64,000 nt of DNA, from assembly GCF_002099425.1 (NCBI RefSeq), contig NW_018344214.1, forward strand, positions 3,026,001 to 3,090,000. The letters are read 5' to 3'. This DNA comes from Phascolarctos cinereus (Eukaryota; Chordata; Mammalia; Diprotodontia; Phascolarctidae). The notes beneath the pieces were generated by a model. The model saw nothing but the letters and a program-made list of their open reading frames with translations, ran no database searches and had not been told where the DNA came from. The stretch's first letter is position 1, and each line of letters opens with the position of its first letter. Positions 43,895 through 55,599 of this stretch are shown here, in pieces. The translations under genes and the position numbers were made by a program.

Positions 43895-44140
43895 GGGGTA
43901 TTGGATTTAGGAGCCAATAGGACCTGCGTTTGAATTATGCTTTGACAATTATTTAGCTTCTTGACTTTAGGCAAATTATTTAATTGCTTGGTACTTCAGT
44001 TTCCTCTTCTGTAAATTGGAGGTAATAATAGCATCTACCTCTCAGCATTGTTAGAAGGATAATATAAAATAACAAGGGTAAATTACTTTGTAGACCTTAA
44101 AGCATTATAGAAATATCAGCTATTGTTGTCGTTATTGTTG
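43895..44140 (+). repeat. MIR copy, near full length
   Basis: CTGCGTTTGAATTATGC, CAGTTTCCTCTTCTGTAAAT TGG and GCATTATAGAAATATCAGC. Confidence 0.7.
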
Positions 44141-44689
44141 GCCAACATCGTCAGGTAAATGCTTGTGTCTTGCATTACAGACCCAGGTCTCCTGGCTTCA
44201 TCCAAAAGCACTCATTTCTGAAGCCAAGCAAGATCCCGAATTGTCAAGGAAAGAAGGATGTGGGCCCTATGTACTGTGCTTACTGTAGCAGGAAGGTGAA
44301 ATAACATTTGAAAAACAAAATCTCAGAAGAGAGAGCTTTCTGATGAACTATCTGCTGATACAAATGTGCCATGAGTCAGATCCCAGTGGATCCCCCTCCT
44401 CATAACGCCTATCTAGGACAATGATACAGGTATCTTCCACCTTCTTGAAGAAGCAAGTCTCCTTCAGAAAAGACTTCCTGGTTGATTTGGGGAGGCAGCT
44501 TGACATTTCCTCCTGAATTTGCAGGTTGGTCATCTGGCAGGCCTGTACTGGGGTTCTTCAAAATGGCTGAGAAAGAGAAAGGGGTTTTGTTATAATCTGG
44601 CTGAGGGAATGGACAAACTCCAACTGACCTCTCCAGGTTTCTTGGACATGACTCTATGTTCTAACTAAACTGGACTCTAATCTGCTCAC

Positions 44690-45240
44690 TGAACTTGGCA
44701 TGCCACCTCCCAATTCCAATGCATTTGCCTAAGCCTTTCCCTTGATTAGATTCTCTCCCCTCCCCCTTCATCCCATCTCTAACCATTGAAAGCCTCTCTT
44801 CCTTCAAGGCTCATCTCAGATGCACCCCTCCCCCAGTCTGTGAAGTCTTCTCCTCCTCCCCAGCCTCCACACATCCACTGAGCTGAAAGTGTTTTCTCTC
44901 CTTCCCCATTTCCCTAGAGCCCATTATCTGGAGCTGTCCTTTGTCCTTATCAAACTTTGTCTTATATTTACATGCAGGTCATTCAATTTAACAAGTGTTT
45001 ATCAAGTAGCCACATAAGCTAAGCACTGTGTGAGAAGCTGGGAATACAGAGATTTAAAAAAAAAAATCAAACAGCTCCTCACCTCAAGGAGCTTATATTT
45101 TAGATGAATTCCCAACAAAGCATCCTTGTATTGATTTTGTATATAATTTATTCTCTACTTAGATGTGTATATTCTCATTTCCATTACAGGCTGGCAAACC
45201 CCTTGAGGTCAGGATCTGCTTTGTTTTGATTTTGTTGTTC
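44690..45240 (+). repeat. L2 LINE 3' portion with an opposite L2 scrap inside
   Basis: CTTCCTTCAAGGCTCATCTC AGATGC and ACCCCTTGAGGTCAGGATCT are plus-strand L2. A reverse-oriented terminus (ACAAGTGTTTATCAAGTAGC C) lies at about 44,990-45,110. Confidence 0.6.
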
Positions 45241-45254
45241 AAGTAAACTATTCT

Positions 45255-45663
45255 AGTATCTTTGCAAAGGAACACCCCAAAAATGGTCACAAAGATTCAG
45301 ACACAACTGAATAGGACTGAACAACTATACTTAGTGATTGATTGAACCACTCATTCATCTATCTATCCAAACAAGAAGCTGAGCCCAATCTGCCCATATT
45401 TCTTAAAGCAAATCCTCCCTTCTAGTCAGCTTAGTCTACTCCCTGTCCTCCATACCCTTCATGAACGTGAATGCACTTTCTGTCTCCATGCGTGTTCCCT
45501 CCTACTGACACATTCCTTCCCAGTCTTTATATCACAATCTGGGATCTGGAAGTGACCTTAGAGATTTCTTAGTGCAACTAACTTATTTTTCAGATGGAAA
45601 AACCAAAGCCATTTAGATAAAGTATGTAGGGGAATTCAGGGGAATTCCTTGATCAGTTTAATG
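45255..45663 (+). repeat. Duplicated segment, copy A
   Basis: It starts in the 3' end of a SINE (ATTCAGACACAACTGAATAG GACTGAACAA) and continues through about 330 bases that recur at 48,609-48,989. By eye about nine in ten bases agree. Copy A alone has a 10-base repeat in the GGGGAATTCAGGGGAATTCC stretch near 45,630. Confidence 0.85.
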
Positions 45664-46149
45664 TTTTAGATCAAAAGCAGATTCAAAGAACTAGCCTGCT
45701 ATTTGTATATATACCATTTGTAGAGATGGGCAGAGGATTGAGCAGCATCTCTTCTGCCTAATCAGAGAAGCAATGAATGAATAGTAAGCTGGTATTGGAC
45801 ATTTCGGGACAATGAGGGCCAACTCCATTAACTTGTGCTCTCCAGTTCCACCCAAGAAGGTGTTTGTGCTTAGGAAGCCATCCACAAGCATGTACATAGC
45901 ACCCAGTCCACTCCTTGGCCTGTGCTCCCTGTTGTGGGGATACAAAAGATGACTAAGACACAGTGTCCACCCTTGAAGAGCTCACCAAGTGCATGGGAAC
46001 ACACCAGGTATATGCCACCCTAAGCACCCTTTGAGATTCAGCTCGGAGAGCCTTCCTGCTTCAGTTTTTCCCTTCTCCAATCCAAGTGATATAAGTGAGT
46101 GCGCTTTGCCACAGATCTGACTGGGCCCCTGCTCAATAACTTTCAGCAT

Positions 46150-46330
46150 ATTAATCTTTCCTAGAATCTGGTGCCCAGAACTGAACACAGCACTCCAGAC
46201 CAGTGGACAGTCTGACCAGGACAGAAGAGAAGGGAGCTATTAGCTGCCATTCCTGGAAGTTAGAGCCCTCCTACTGTGGCCCAAGGTCACATTAGCTTCC
46301 TTGATTGTTATTTCACAACACTCTAATACT
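46150..46330 (-). repeat. L3/CR1 LINE fragment
   Basis: CTGGTGCCCAGAACTGAACA CAGCACTCCAG is a CR1 complement landmark. Confidence 0.65.
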
Positions 46331-46412
46331 CTTTTTATAGATAAGGAAACAGACCCAGAGAAGATAATGGTTTTCCCATTGTCTCATGGGTTTGTTGTTA
46401 CTGTTGTTTTTG

Positions 46413-46580
46413 CTTTTGGGGGTTTTTTGCTTGTTTTTTTTGTTTTTTGCTTTTTAGGTAATTGGGGTTAAGTGACTTGCCCAGGGTCACACAGCTAGTA
46501 AGCATCAAGTGTTTGGTCTGAGGTCGGATTTGAACTCAGGTCCTCCTGACTTCAGGGCCACTGTGCCACCTAGCTGCCCC
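46413..46580 (-). mobile_element. tRNA-derived marsupial SINE with perfect 17-bp target-site duplication
   Basis: A T-rich tail precedes AATTGGGGTTAAGTGACTTG CCCAGGG and the head ends CACCTAGCTGCCCC. TGTTACTGTTGTTTTTG flanks it at 46,396-46,412 and 46,581-46,597. It inserted at the end of the older SINE to its right. Confidence 0.92.
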
Positions 46581-46597
46581 TGTTACTGTTGTTTTTG

Positions 46598-46855
46598 TTG
46601 TTGTTGTCATCGAGTTGTTTTCATTTCAGTTGGGTCTGACTCTCTGTGACCCTTTTTGGGGTCTTCTTGACAAAGATACTGGAGTGGTTTGCCAATTCCT
46701 TCTCCAGCCCATTTTACAGATGAGGAAACTGAAGCAAACAGGGTTAAGGGACTTGCCCAGGGTCTCAGAGACAGTAAGTGTCTGAGGCTACATTTGAATT
46801 CAGGTCTTCCTGACTCCAGGCCTGGCTCTCTGTCCACTGAGTCCCCTAGCTGCCC
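46598..46855 (-). mobile_element. Marsupial SINE, older copy hit by the neighbour
   Basis: GGGTCTGACTCTCTGTGACC, GACAAAGATACTGGAGTGGT and CCCTAGCTGCCC in order. Confidence 0.8.
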
Positions 46856-46864
46856 TACACTCTT

Positions 46865-47110
46865 GGTGTGTTGTGTTATTTGTCCTTGTTTTTGAAGAGG
46901 ACCAGTGATATCACATGACTTGTATATGAGTTAGATTTAAGTGAGGCACAGTTGCACAGTCATCAGCCTCACTCTCTCTTCCTGAGTCATCAAAGTCCAG
47001 TGGCAGGACAGAGGCAAGATGTTGAGCGATGGCCCAAGATGTGGTGGCCGCACGGTAGGTGATTAATAAGTGCCTCTCAATTTCATCTGGCCCATTGGAC
47101 CTATTCAGCC
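46865..47110 (-). repeat. Further marsupial interspersed repeat
   Basis: TGTCCTTGTTTTTGAAGAGG ACCAGTGATATCACATGACT and CAAAGTCCAGTGGCAGGACA recall a family common in marsupial genomes; name not certain. Confidence 0.45.
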
Positions 47111-47383
47111 CATTTTTCAGGGGCCAGCTCAAAGAAAAATGATCACTCCTCTAAATTTCTATTGAGTGTATTATTTGTCCCCCTGTAGCCCCAATTACTG
47201 AATACCCAGAAAAGAAGGTTTGCAGCTATTGGGGGAACTGTGAAATAGTTCTAATAGGAGAAGACAGTATACAAAAGGGAACTGAAAAAGGGAGGAGATG
47301 AGGAATGAAGGCATTGAGCTTGGAAGCATGGTATTGATGTCTGGAACCCAGGACCAGGTCAAGGAAGGGTATGAAGAATGGCT

Positions 47384-47510
47384 CGAGGGTGGGGAATCTG
47401 CAGTCTTGAGGCCACCTGTGGCCCTCTAGGTCCTCAAGTACAGCCCTTTGACTGAATCCAAACTTCACAGAACAAATCCTTTTTTTAAGGCCACAGGTTC
47501 CCCACCCCTG
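47384..47510. mobile_element. Short inverted-repeat DNA transposon (hAT-like, non-autonomous)
   Basis: It begins CGAGGGTGGGGAATCTGCAG and ends, reverse-complemented, CAGGGGTGGGGAACCTGTGG, giving terminal inverted repeats of about 17-25 bases. It has no coding capacity. The 8-base flanks do not match well, so the duplication has decayed or was deleted. Confidence 0.6.
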
Positions 47511-47689
47511 CCCTGGGACCTTCTGCAAAAGGGAGGACCTAGGAGGAACTCACTAGTGGGAAGAGGGGGTAGGCATCAGAGTGATATTCAGGGAAACAAA
47601 GGCACATTCCAGGATGAGGAGGCCACAGGGATGGGATGAGACAGCATCAGAGGTGCAGTCTGAAACTTGTCTATCCCACCAGGTGCCAG

Positions 47690-48376
47690 CTCTGGCCATG
47701 TCTCTCACACCCTGCTCCTCTCCAGTCACACAGCTACCAGAGTCAGTTCAAGTCCTCCGCCCCTCTCACCTGGATTACTGCAACAGCCTCCGGATTGTTC
47801 AGCCTGGCTCAGCTCTCCCCACCCTGGTCCATCCTGTACCCTGCTGCCAGGCCTTTCCCTTAAGTGCAGACCTGATAACGTGACTCTCTAACTCAACCAG
47901 TTCCAGGTGCATCCTATTGCCTCCAGGAGAAGATAGCAGCTCCCCTCTCCAGCTTTGAAAGCCTTCCATGACTCGTTCCAAGCTGGCTCTCCACCCCAGA
48001 CCCTGTGCTCCATCCAAACTGGCCTTTTTCCTGTTCTTCATTCACAACATTCCACCTCTCTTCTCCATGACTTTGCTTTGGGCATCACCTGGAAAGCCCT
48101 CCCTCCTTTCCCCCAGTTCCTAGAGTCCCTCTTTCTTTAGCATGCATCACAAAAGCTACATTCTGCCTGAAGCCCTTCCCAAGCCCCCCAGCCACTAGTG
48201 CCCTCTCCCTTCCAAGCTACTCCATGCATATCTGCACTTATTAACTTTATGTTTCTTATAAATGCATGATGTATATGAGATAAATAGATACATGGATGGA
48301 TAGATAAATGGAGAGATAGATGATAGGGAGACAGAGACATAGATAGAGAGATAGATAGATAGAGAGATAGATAGAG

Positions 48377-48424
<48 letters not shown>

Positions 48425-48545
48425 TGTGTACTTCCTGTCTCCCCCATTAGAATTTAAGTTCCTTGTGAACAGAATTGATTTAGCCTTTTTCCCCATATCA
48501 TCAGCACCTTGAACAATGTTGGGTAAATATTGGGTGCCTAATAAA
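47690..48545 (+). repeat. L2 LINE 3' portion with an internal (ATAG)n expansion
   Basis: CACCTGGATTACTGCAACAG CCTCC, CTCCATCCAAACTGGCC and GGTGCCTAATAAATAATTAA in L2 order. A microsatellite splits it at 48,264-48,423. Confidence 0.75.
48264..48423. repeat. (ATAG)n microsatellite
   Basis: Imperfect ATAG/AGAG units lead to a pure (ATAG)n block at about 48,376-48,422. Confidence 0.95.
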
Positions 48546-48608
48546 TAATTAAATAGGGCATCTAGGTGGTACAGTGGACAGAGTACGAGGCCTGGAGGCA
48601 GGAAGACT

Positions 48609-48989
48609 CCCAAAAAACAGTCACAAAGATTCAGACACAACTGAATAGGACTGAACAATAATGCTTAGTGATAGATTGAGCCACTCATTCATCTGTCTAT
48701 CCATCCGAGAAGCTGAGCCCAATCTGCCCATATTTCTTAAAGTAAATCCTCCATTCTAGTCAGATTAGTCTACTCCCTGTCCTCCATACCCTTCATGAAC
48801 ATGAATCCACTTTTTATCTCCATACATATTTCTTGCTACTGACACATTCCTTCCAATCTTTATATCACTAATCTGGGATCTGGAAGTGACCTTAGAGATT
48901 TCTTAGTGCAGCTAACTTATTTTTCAGATGAGAAAACCAAGGCCATTTAGATAAAGTATGCAGGGGAATTCCTTGGTCAGTTTAATGAG
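48609..48989 (+). repeat. Duplicated segment, copy B
   Basis: The direct repeat of 45,273-45,663. Upstream is a truncated SINE head (GGTGGTACAGTGGACAGAG, 48,556-48,608). Downstream MIR-complement sequence continues to about 49,085, which copy A lacks. Confidence 0.85.
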
Positions 48990-49099
48990 TTCACAAGATA
49001 GTGAGAACCCCTTACAAGTGAACTGCCCAAGGTCACATAAGGAGTAATTAGCAGAACTGGGTTTTACACAGATCTTCCACATTGACCCATGACCATGGT

Positions 49100-49710
49100 C
49101 CTTTCTACCTTCAAAATCCTATCTATCTTTTAAGGGCCAGATCAAGGTCCATTTACTCCCTGAAGCTTTCCCTGACCCCTTCCAACTCAGCGATCTCTTC
49201 CAGGGCTTAATGGCATGCCTCATTCAGTGATCCCTCACTCCCTTCCTACTCCCTAGTATGGGTTTCTCTCCTAGACTCTCCTTTCTCCTTCCTCTACATT
49301 CTCTTCTTTAGTGTTTTCATCAGCTTCTATGGGTTCTATGAGTTACCATCTCTACATATATCACTCCCAGATCTAAACTCTAATCTAATCTTTCACCAAA
49401 ACTGTAGTCTCCCTTCTCCATTTGCTTGTGGGACAACTCCACCTGGCTATCTCTCAAGCACACCACACAATGGTGTAAACAACTGAACTGAGCATCTTCC
49501 CCAACTCCACCCCAAACCTCCTCCTGTGCGTCTTCCCACTTTTATTTCCACCAATGGTGCCACCCTCCTCCAGTGACCCAGGCTCAAAAATCTAAGAATG
49601 ACACTTGCCTCTTCCCTCTCCCAGGTGCCTTGTTCCTGATATCAGTTAGCTTGTAGGTCCTATTTATTCTCCACTGAGGATCTCCCTCACATCAGTCACT
49701 TTTTTGCTTA
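49100..49710 (+). repeat. L2 LINE, region upstream of the 3' UTR
   Basis: GGCCAGATCAAGGTCCATTT, AGTTACCATCTCTACATATA TCACTCCCAGATC and CCTCCAGTGACCCAGGCTC. Confidence 0.6.
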
Positions 49711-49859
49711 AAAGAGTCATCACTGTTCATGTGGTTGGGAACCCCTCCCAAGGTTGGCCACCAACAGATTTCACTGAACACCCACTGAGTATGTGGACTC
49801 TATTGGGTACTACAAATAGTCACAGGAAATACTCCTTCCTCTCCTAAAATATTTAGCCT

Positions 49860-50215
49860 GGAAATGAGAAGATTTGGGATGGGGGAGTGAGGCTGGCATT
49901 ATCACTGTCTTCAAAATTTTGAAAGATCCCAGATTTTGAATTGAAGGCCTCTTCTCATGTGGAAGAACTAAGCCCTATGGGTAAAAGGTACAGTGTGAGC
50001 TAGATCTGGGTCAACACGATCCATTGCCACTTGTTTACAAGGAAAGCCTGTAGCAAACCAAGCTATGGTCAGCATAGGACTGTGCGGGGTCCCCTTCACT
50101 GGAGATCTACAAGAAGACACTGGATGAGGACCTGGTCTATACGTTGTAGCAGGGTTCCTGATGTAGGCATGCAGCTGGACTAGCAGACCCTAATTCCCTG
50201 TCTAATTCCATGAAC
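49860..50215 (+). repeat. L3/CR1 LINE 3' UTR
   Basis: GGCTGGCATTATCACTGTCT TCAAA and CAAGAAGACACTGGATGAGG ACC are CR1 landmarks. Confidence 0.6.
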
Positions 50216-50639
50216 TAGGTAGTGTGCAAATACTGATCAGTAGGGTTAAAAACAAATAACAACCGTCACTGAACATCCCAGAACAACTAAGAGTTGGATG
50301 CATTTGGAACAAAAATATTGGAAAAAATGTAAAGTAATATATCTCACAAAGGATTGTGTCTTTCCATACCATCCACTGCAGATGCATGCAGATCAACCTG
50401 GAGGTAACTAGCCAGGGGTTAGGGAAAAAACTGAAACCATGTGGTCTTGGTGACTTCACAAATCTGAAATGTTATCTTTCTTCCAGATAAGCCTGCACAT
50501 GCCCAGTGTGTGCTCAGCTGCATAAACATGTAATGAAATTTCTGTTGCTGGGAAAGAAAGATTTCCCTTTTTGTTTTTGCAGAGAATGATTTTGTTGTTC
50601 AGGAAAATCCCCTGATCAGCTTTTACATTCAATTACTAT

Positions 50640-50860
50640 CATAGAGTGGGAAAACAACTGGGAGGCTGCTTGATCCAAAATCCTCCTACATGTAGCAGGG
50701 AACCCCCCCCCCCATATCTACAACATTCTCATCTAGTGGCTATCCAGGCTTTTCTTGAAGTGATGGGTTAGATTCCACCGCCCCCCAGGCAATCCATTGC
50801 TGAACAGGTCTGATACTTAAGAGTGTCTTCCTTACACTGATGGAACTTATTAAGGGGGAG
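50640..50860 (-). repeat. L3/CR1 LINE fragment
   Basis: GAACCCCCCC run at 50,701, AGGCAATCCATTGCTGAACA G and GAGTGTCTTCCTTACACTGA fit the CR1 complement. Confidence 0.5.
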
Positions 50861-51109
50861 GGAAGGGTTTGCTTTCAATAGAATCCTAGGGTAAAGAAAG
50901 ACCTAATAGGAAGATAACTGGACCAAAGAGCAGGTCCAGTTTTGTACCTTTTATCATATAACTATGTAAAGCATCCGTTGATATTTACATTGTGTATCGA
51001 GCAGGTTTGTTCAAAGGTAGAATCAATTATGAATACTGCTCCTCTGTCTGCAGCTACCCACATCCCTTATCTGCTGAGAAAAGCAGAAAAGTTGTCTTTC
51101 TTCTTATGC

Positions 51110-51240
51110 ATTCATTGTACATAGCATTTGTTAAGTACGTACTATTTGCCTGGCACTGTGATAATTGCTGGTGATACAAAGATAAAAGGAAGCAAGAGGG
51201 TTCCTCCTCTCCCGGAGCTTACATTCTAATAGAGGAAGAC
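51110..51240 (-). repeat. L2 LINE 3' end fragment
   Basis: TTTGCCTGGCACTGTGATAA TTGCTGGTGATACAAAG and GGAGCTTACATTCTAATAGA GG. Confidence 0.6.
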
Positions 51241-51928
51241 CAAATGTAAAGAGGAGCTGGAAAGATGGCAGGGAGGAGGGAGGAAAGGAGAGGGTTTCTT
51301 GTGTAAGAACAAAATGGCTGATTAGAGGGAGAGCCCACTTGTGGGTAAGCCAGACATGAGGAAGCGAGCAGCGTGGGGGCAGGGCTCCTCAAGATGGTGG
51401 CATCCTCAGGCAGGGACTTACCAAGCAGTGAAAAAGTAGACCTCAGTGCAATTAGCTTTGGGTGAGTATTGGAATTTTTTTTTCTCTCTTCATTTAATTA
51501 AATTTGTTAATTGTTTATTAATGGTATCAATCTTTAAAAACAGCTCACTCTTGTATTTACCAATTCAATTGCTCTGTGATTCTTGATCTTTTAATTTAAA
51601 TTTTGCTCCTATTGTACCTATAATTAGCACATTAATTTGTTCACTTTCTAATTCCTTGGCATTATCTCTAATGCGATCTGCTATCATTTCTTTCTTTTTT
51701 GATGGTGCCAATTTTCAATAGATTTTATTCTCCCAGACAAGAATTACTTTCCCACTTGTTTACAAAACAGGCAAAGAGCAATGTTGTTCACTCTGCACAC
51801 ATTCGAGTATTCAGAATGACCGGATTTATGCCATATCTGCAGTTGTTTCTACTCTTTTTCTTCAGCTCATGAATCATTCCACCAATCATTTTGTGTTTCC
51901 ACACTGGACTGCGTCCTTTGGTCATGTC

Positions 51929-52166
51929 CGTTGTTGTTGTTCAGTTATTTTGGTCCAACTCTTCAGGACCCCATTTGGGGTTTTCTTGGCAAAGATACTG
52001 GAGTAGGTTCCTTCTCCAGCTCATTTTACAGATGAGAAAACTGAGGCAAACAGGGTTAGGTGACTTGTACAGGTCCCACAGCTAGTAAGCATCTGAGGCC
52101 AGATTTAACCTCAGGTCTTCCTGACTCCAGGCCTGGCACTCTATCCACTATACCACCTAGCTGCCC
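51929..52166 (-). mobile_element. Marsupial SINE with near-perfect target-site duplication
   Basis: GTTGTTGTTCAGTTATTTTG through CCACCTAGCTGCC. Flanks TTGGTCATGT and TTGATCATGT differ by one base. Confidence 0.85.
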
Positions 52167-54500
52167 TTTTGATCATGTATCCAACATTAATTGTTTTTTA
52201 TTACATTTTGATACATAAATCTAGTGGTTAAAATTTCCTTCTTTCTGAATTTATCTACAGATTCTCTGTAGCCTAGAGCATGATTTATTGTCACGTATTA
52301 GTGAACGCTCCTGGTGTTTTTGACCGTAGGGAAGTGCACGATCTTTTTTCATTCAGTTCTCTCCAAGTAACTGGCACAGTGTCTCCAGTCCTTACGTTTA
52401 GGAGGCACCTAAAATATGTTTACAACTCAGAAATGCCTAATAAACTCTCCTTAGTACTCTATTCAAACTGATAGGTTTTTTTTTTCTTGTTCATGTTGTT
52501 TGTATGACACATTATATTCTTACTGGGGTCTTGACAGCTCCCATTACTGTAGATTTACCATCTAAATCTTTTAGCAACTTAGTTACTTTTCCTGTGTGTA
52601 TTTAGTTCCTATTTCATTACATACAACAATGTTTCACTATGATATGTTGTAGTTGTCAATGGTATCTTTATACATTATGTAATTTCTTTAGAAAAAAATC
52701 TTTATCAATACTTTCTAATTTGACTTCAGTTTTGACAACTATGAAATGGAAGAATTTAAAACCATTTGGGAAGAGGATGATAGACATATTATCCCTGTTT
52801 TCCTGACTGAAACTGAAGTTGAACCAAAGATGTTTATAGTGAGCCATCAGAGAATGAGTTTATGTACCTTAATCTTATTCAATGACAAAAAGAAATCATT
52901 TTGTCCACCTGCACAACAGCCCACAAAACACTGAATACACAAGCATAAATAATAGCATCTTTGCAACTTACCTTAAGACTGGTTTTATGTGAACCCTATC
53001 AAAAAATTTAGAATAAAATCATAATAATAAGAATAATCATCCACAAAACATTAGACATAAAATAATAATGACACAACCTAGGACAGTTTCTATCCAAACA
53101 TCATCAAACTATCTTCATCATCTCTTCTGAAGAAGACATATCCAACATAAAGCTACCAAAGAGAAAGCGGCAGCTGTGCATGTTAAGAGCCTTGCAAGCA
53201 TCCCGAAGTGAAAGCTCAGCTGGAAGATGTGTTTACAGCAATTAACACTCATTCAATGACATTTTTAACGCACATTTCTGGTCAATAAGATGCAGAAGAG
53301 ATCTGTGAACAAAAACTTAACAAGAACCCTAACACTGTTAATGAAATACAGATGTCATCACCATAGGGAACTGTAGAAAAAATAATATTTCCTCATTGAA
53401 AAGGAGAGAAAAAATTGATAGACTTTCTCAGAGACCACGATAAACAGGTAAAAAACCTAAGCAAAATATTTTTAAAACAGGCATTACTTTGATGACCAAT
53501 AGTAAAGTTTAATAATAAGTAAACAGCACCGAATTTGGCAAATATGACTGAAAGTGGTTTACCTCTAGAAGGATATTATGGAACAACTAAGATACAAGAC
53601 TGGAATCAAAAGGTCCTCCATGGGTGACACCCACATGAACTCACTCAGCAATATGTCAAAGAAGTGTCAAACAAATGGTTGTCATGAAGATTTCTTTATA
53701 AGAATACATGTTTATGATGGAAGTTCAAAAACAAATTACAGATAATTAACTTTAAGTTACTAATTGATCAATGTGAATTTTATAAAGAAAATGTCAAAAC
53801 CATGCCATTGTGGTTTGAGAAAAGTGAAAACCTGCATCATTATAGGTTGCAAAAATTTAGTACCTACAAAATAAATAGCAAGACAAAATCTCATATTTAG
53901 AATTGTACATGCAAAGCTTGCTGGCTTTAATAAATTAACTGTCAAGAAATCCCATGCTATAAATAAAAACCCTAAAATATCCTTGGGAAGTCAACACATA
54001 AATTGCAGTGGAACAAGGACATTATCACGGGAAGGGGAGGGGGGAGGAAGAATGCTGTCCACAATAAAACTGATCAAGAAAAAATTACAAATAGCATTTG
54101 AAAGCATGTCACCCAATATTCTAAATCTGAAACTACATAGAATGAAAAGCTTTGAAGAAACAGAAACTTCTCAGAAGAAATCAGAACCCTGGGGAAACTA
54201 GATGGAATGCACATTACCACCATCATCCTGTTGGCTGCCTTAGTTGAACTGAAGATATTTTCAGTAAACCTGCAGAAGAAAAGCTTACATCCCAATGATT
54301 TATCCAATGGTAAAAAGCAGTTATTTTATCCAGCTGGGAAACAGTCCACAGAATGTAAATATAAAAGAAAAAAAGTAAAATAACAGAAGAGTGACTTGTC
54401 CTTCTACTGCTTCTATCTGAACTCCATTGAAAAAGATGTGAAGAACTTAAAAACAACAACAAAATAAGAAAATAAAGGTGAGAAAAATGGAGTCACCACC
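52167..54500. other. 2.3-kb AT-rich stretch, nothing recognised
   Basis: Open frames are short and AT-driven. No splice context, repeat landmark or domain could be named. Confidence 0.5.
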
Positions 54501-54720
54501 ACAATAATAATAATAATAATGATAACAATGTGACAGAAGTGTGCTGCTGTAAGTTCTCCAAAGTGCTTTCCATCCATTTTCCCACTTGAGTCCTTCATGC
54601 AGGCACTAACTCAACTACTAGAGATGAGGAGATTGAGGCTGATGGACTCCCAGCCAGGCTCAATAAATTATAGAGCAATAGTTTAATCCAGGTCCTCTCC
54701 TTGAAGTTCAAAGCTCTTTG
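54501..54720 (-). repeat. (AAT)n and MIR fragment
   Basis: (AAT)n lies at 54,502-54,520, followed by GAGATGAGGAGATTGAGGCT and the end of a MIR complement. Confidence 0.6.
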
Positions 54721-55400
54721 AGTGATATGCCATAAAACGAGGCTGAGAGCAAGCACATCTCCACAAAAATCTAAATTCCAATGTTATTGATAGATACTAA
54801 TCCATGAATTGGAGTTGTGACATTAATCAGTTCTCCATAATAATTAATGCTTATTTAAAGCTTATCAGAAAAATTTTCCAGCTCACTACGGTCCCTTCCC
54901 CCCCACCCAATACATACACACACACCAGTAAAATCCAATGTTTTCACTATAACTACTTTAAAAGGGCCTTTGAGGCCCTAAGTGTCCATTTCACAGTTCA
55001 TGTGATATGCGGTTCCCATGTTGGGCAGAATGAACAACCAGGCCATTGTTCTTAGACATGCCTCTCCTCCTAGGCAAGTAAAGGCGCGTTACACCTTTCA
55101 GCTTTTGCTTCAAGGTTCAAGTTCCTCTGTATTTTCAGGTAAACAACACAGACTCAATACTATTGAGTTTGCTCACATTAAGGAAACTGAATATTCCTGA
55201 AAGAAACAAAGAAAGCCCCAAACATTCCAGTCTTTGGTTGGGGCTGGAATGGGGTGGAGAAGAATGTATCTATTTCTGCTGGGAAAAGAATATGTCAGGG
55301 GGAAAAATAAAGAAAAGATTACACTTAATAAAGTAATGACTTCAAGGCTGTTCATACAAGATGGTCTAATTTTCTCCTAACACTCAGATGCATGTGAAAA
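54721..55400. other. Unassigned stretch
   Basis: No repeat or coding signal recognised. Confidence 0.4.
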
Positions 55401-55402
55401 GA

Positions 55403-55477
55403 GAGAAGAAAGAAGAAGAAAGAAAGAAAGAAGGGAGGAAGGAAAAAAGAAACGAAGAAAGAAAGAAAGAAAGAAAG

Positions 55478-55543
<66 letters not shown>

Positions 55544-55572
55544 GAGAGGAGAGAGGAAGGAAAGAAGGAAGG
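55403..55572. repeat. Long (GAAA)n purine tract
   Basis: About 170 bases of nearly pure purine on the plus strand, mainly AAAG units. It yields spurious Lys/Glu and Phe/Leu/Ser frames. Confidence 0.97.
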
Positions 55573-55599
55573 AGCCAGCCAAGTACTTCTGTTCTGATT

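Noticed and set aside
44348-44533. Minus-strand frame with NLQIQEEM as a possible AHR exon 3
   Set aside because: The resemblance to the NLQEGE segment is only a few residues; no proper acceptor/donor pair or phase fit.
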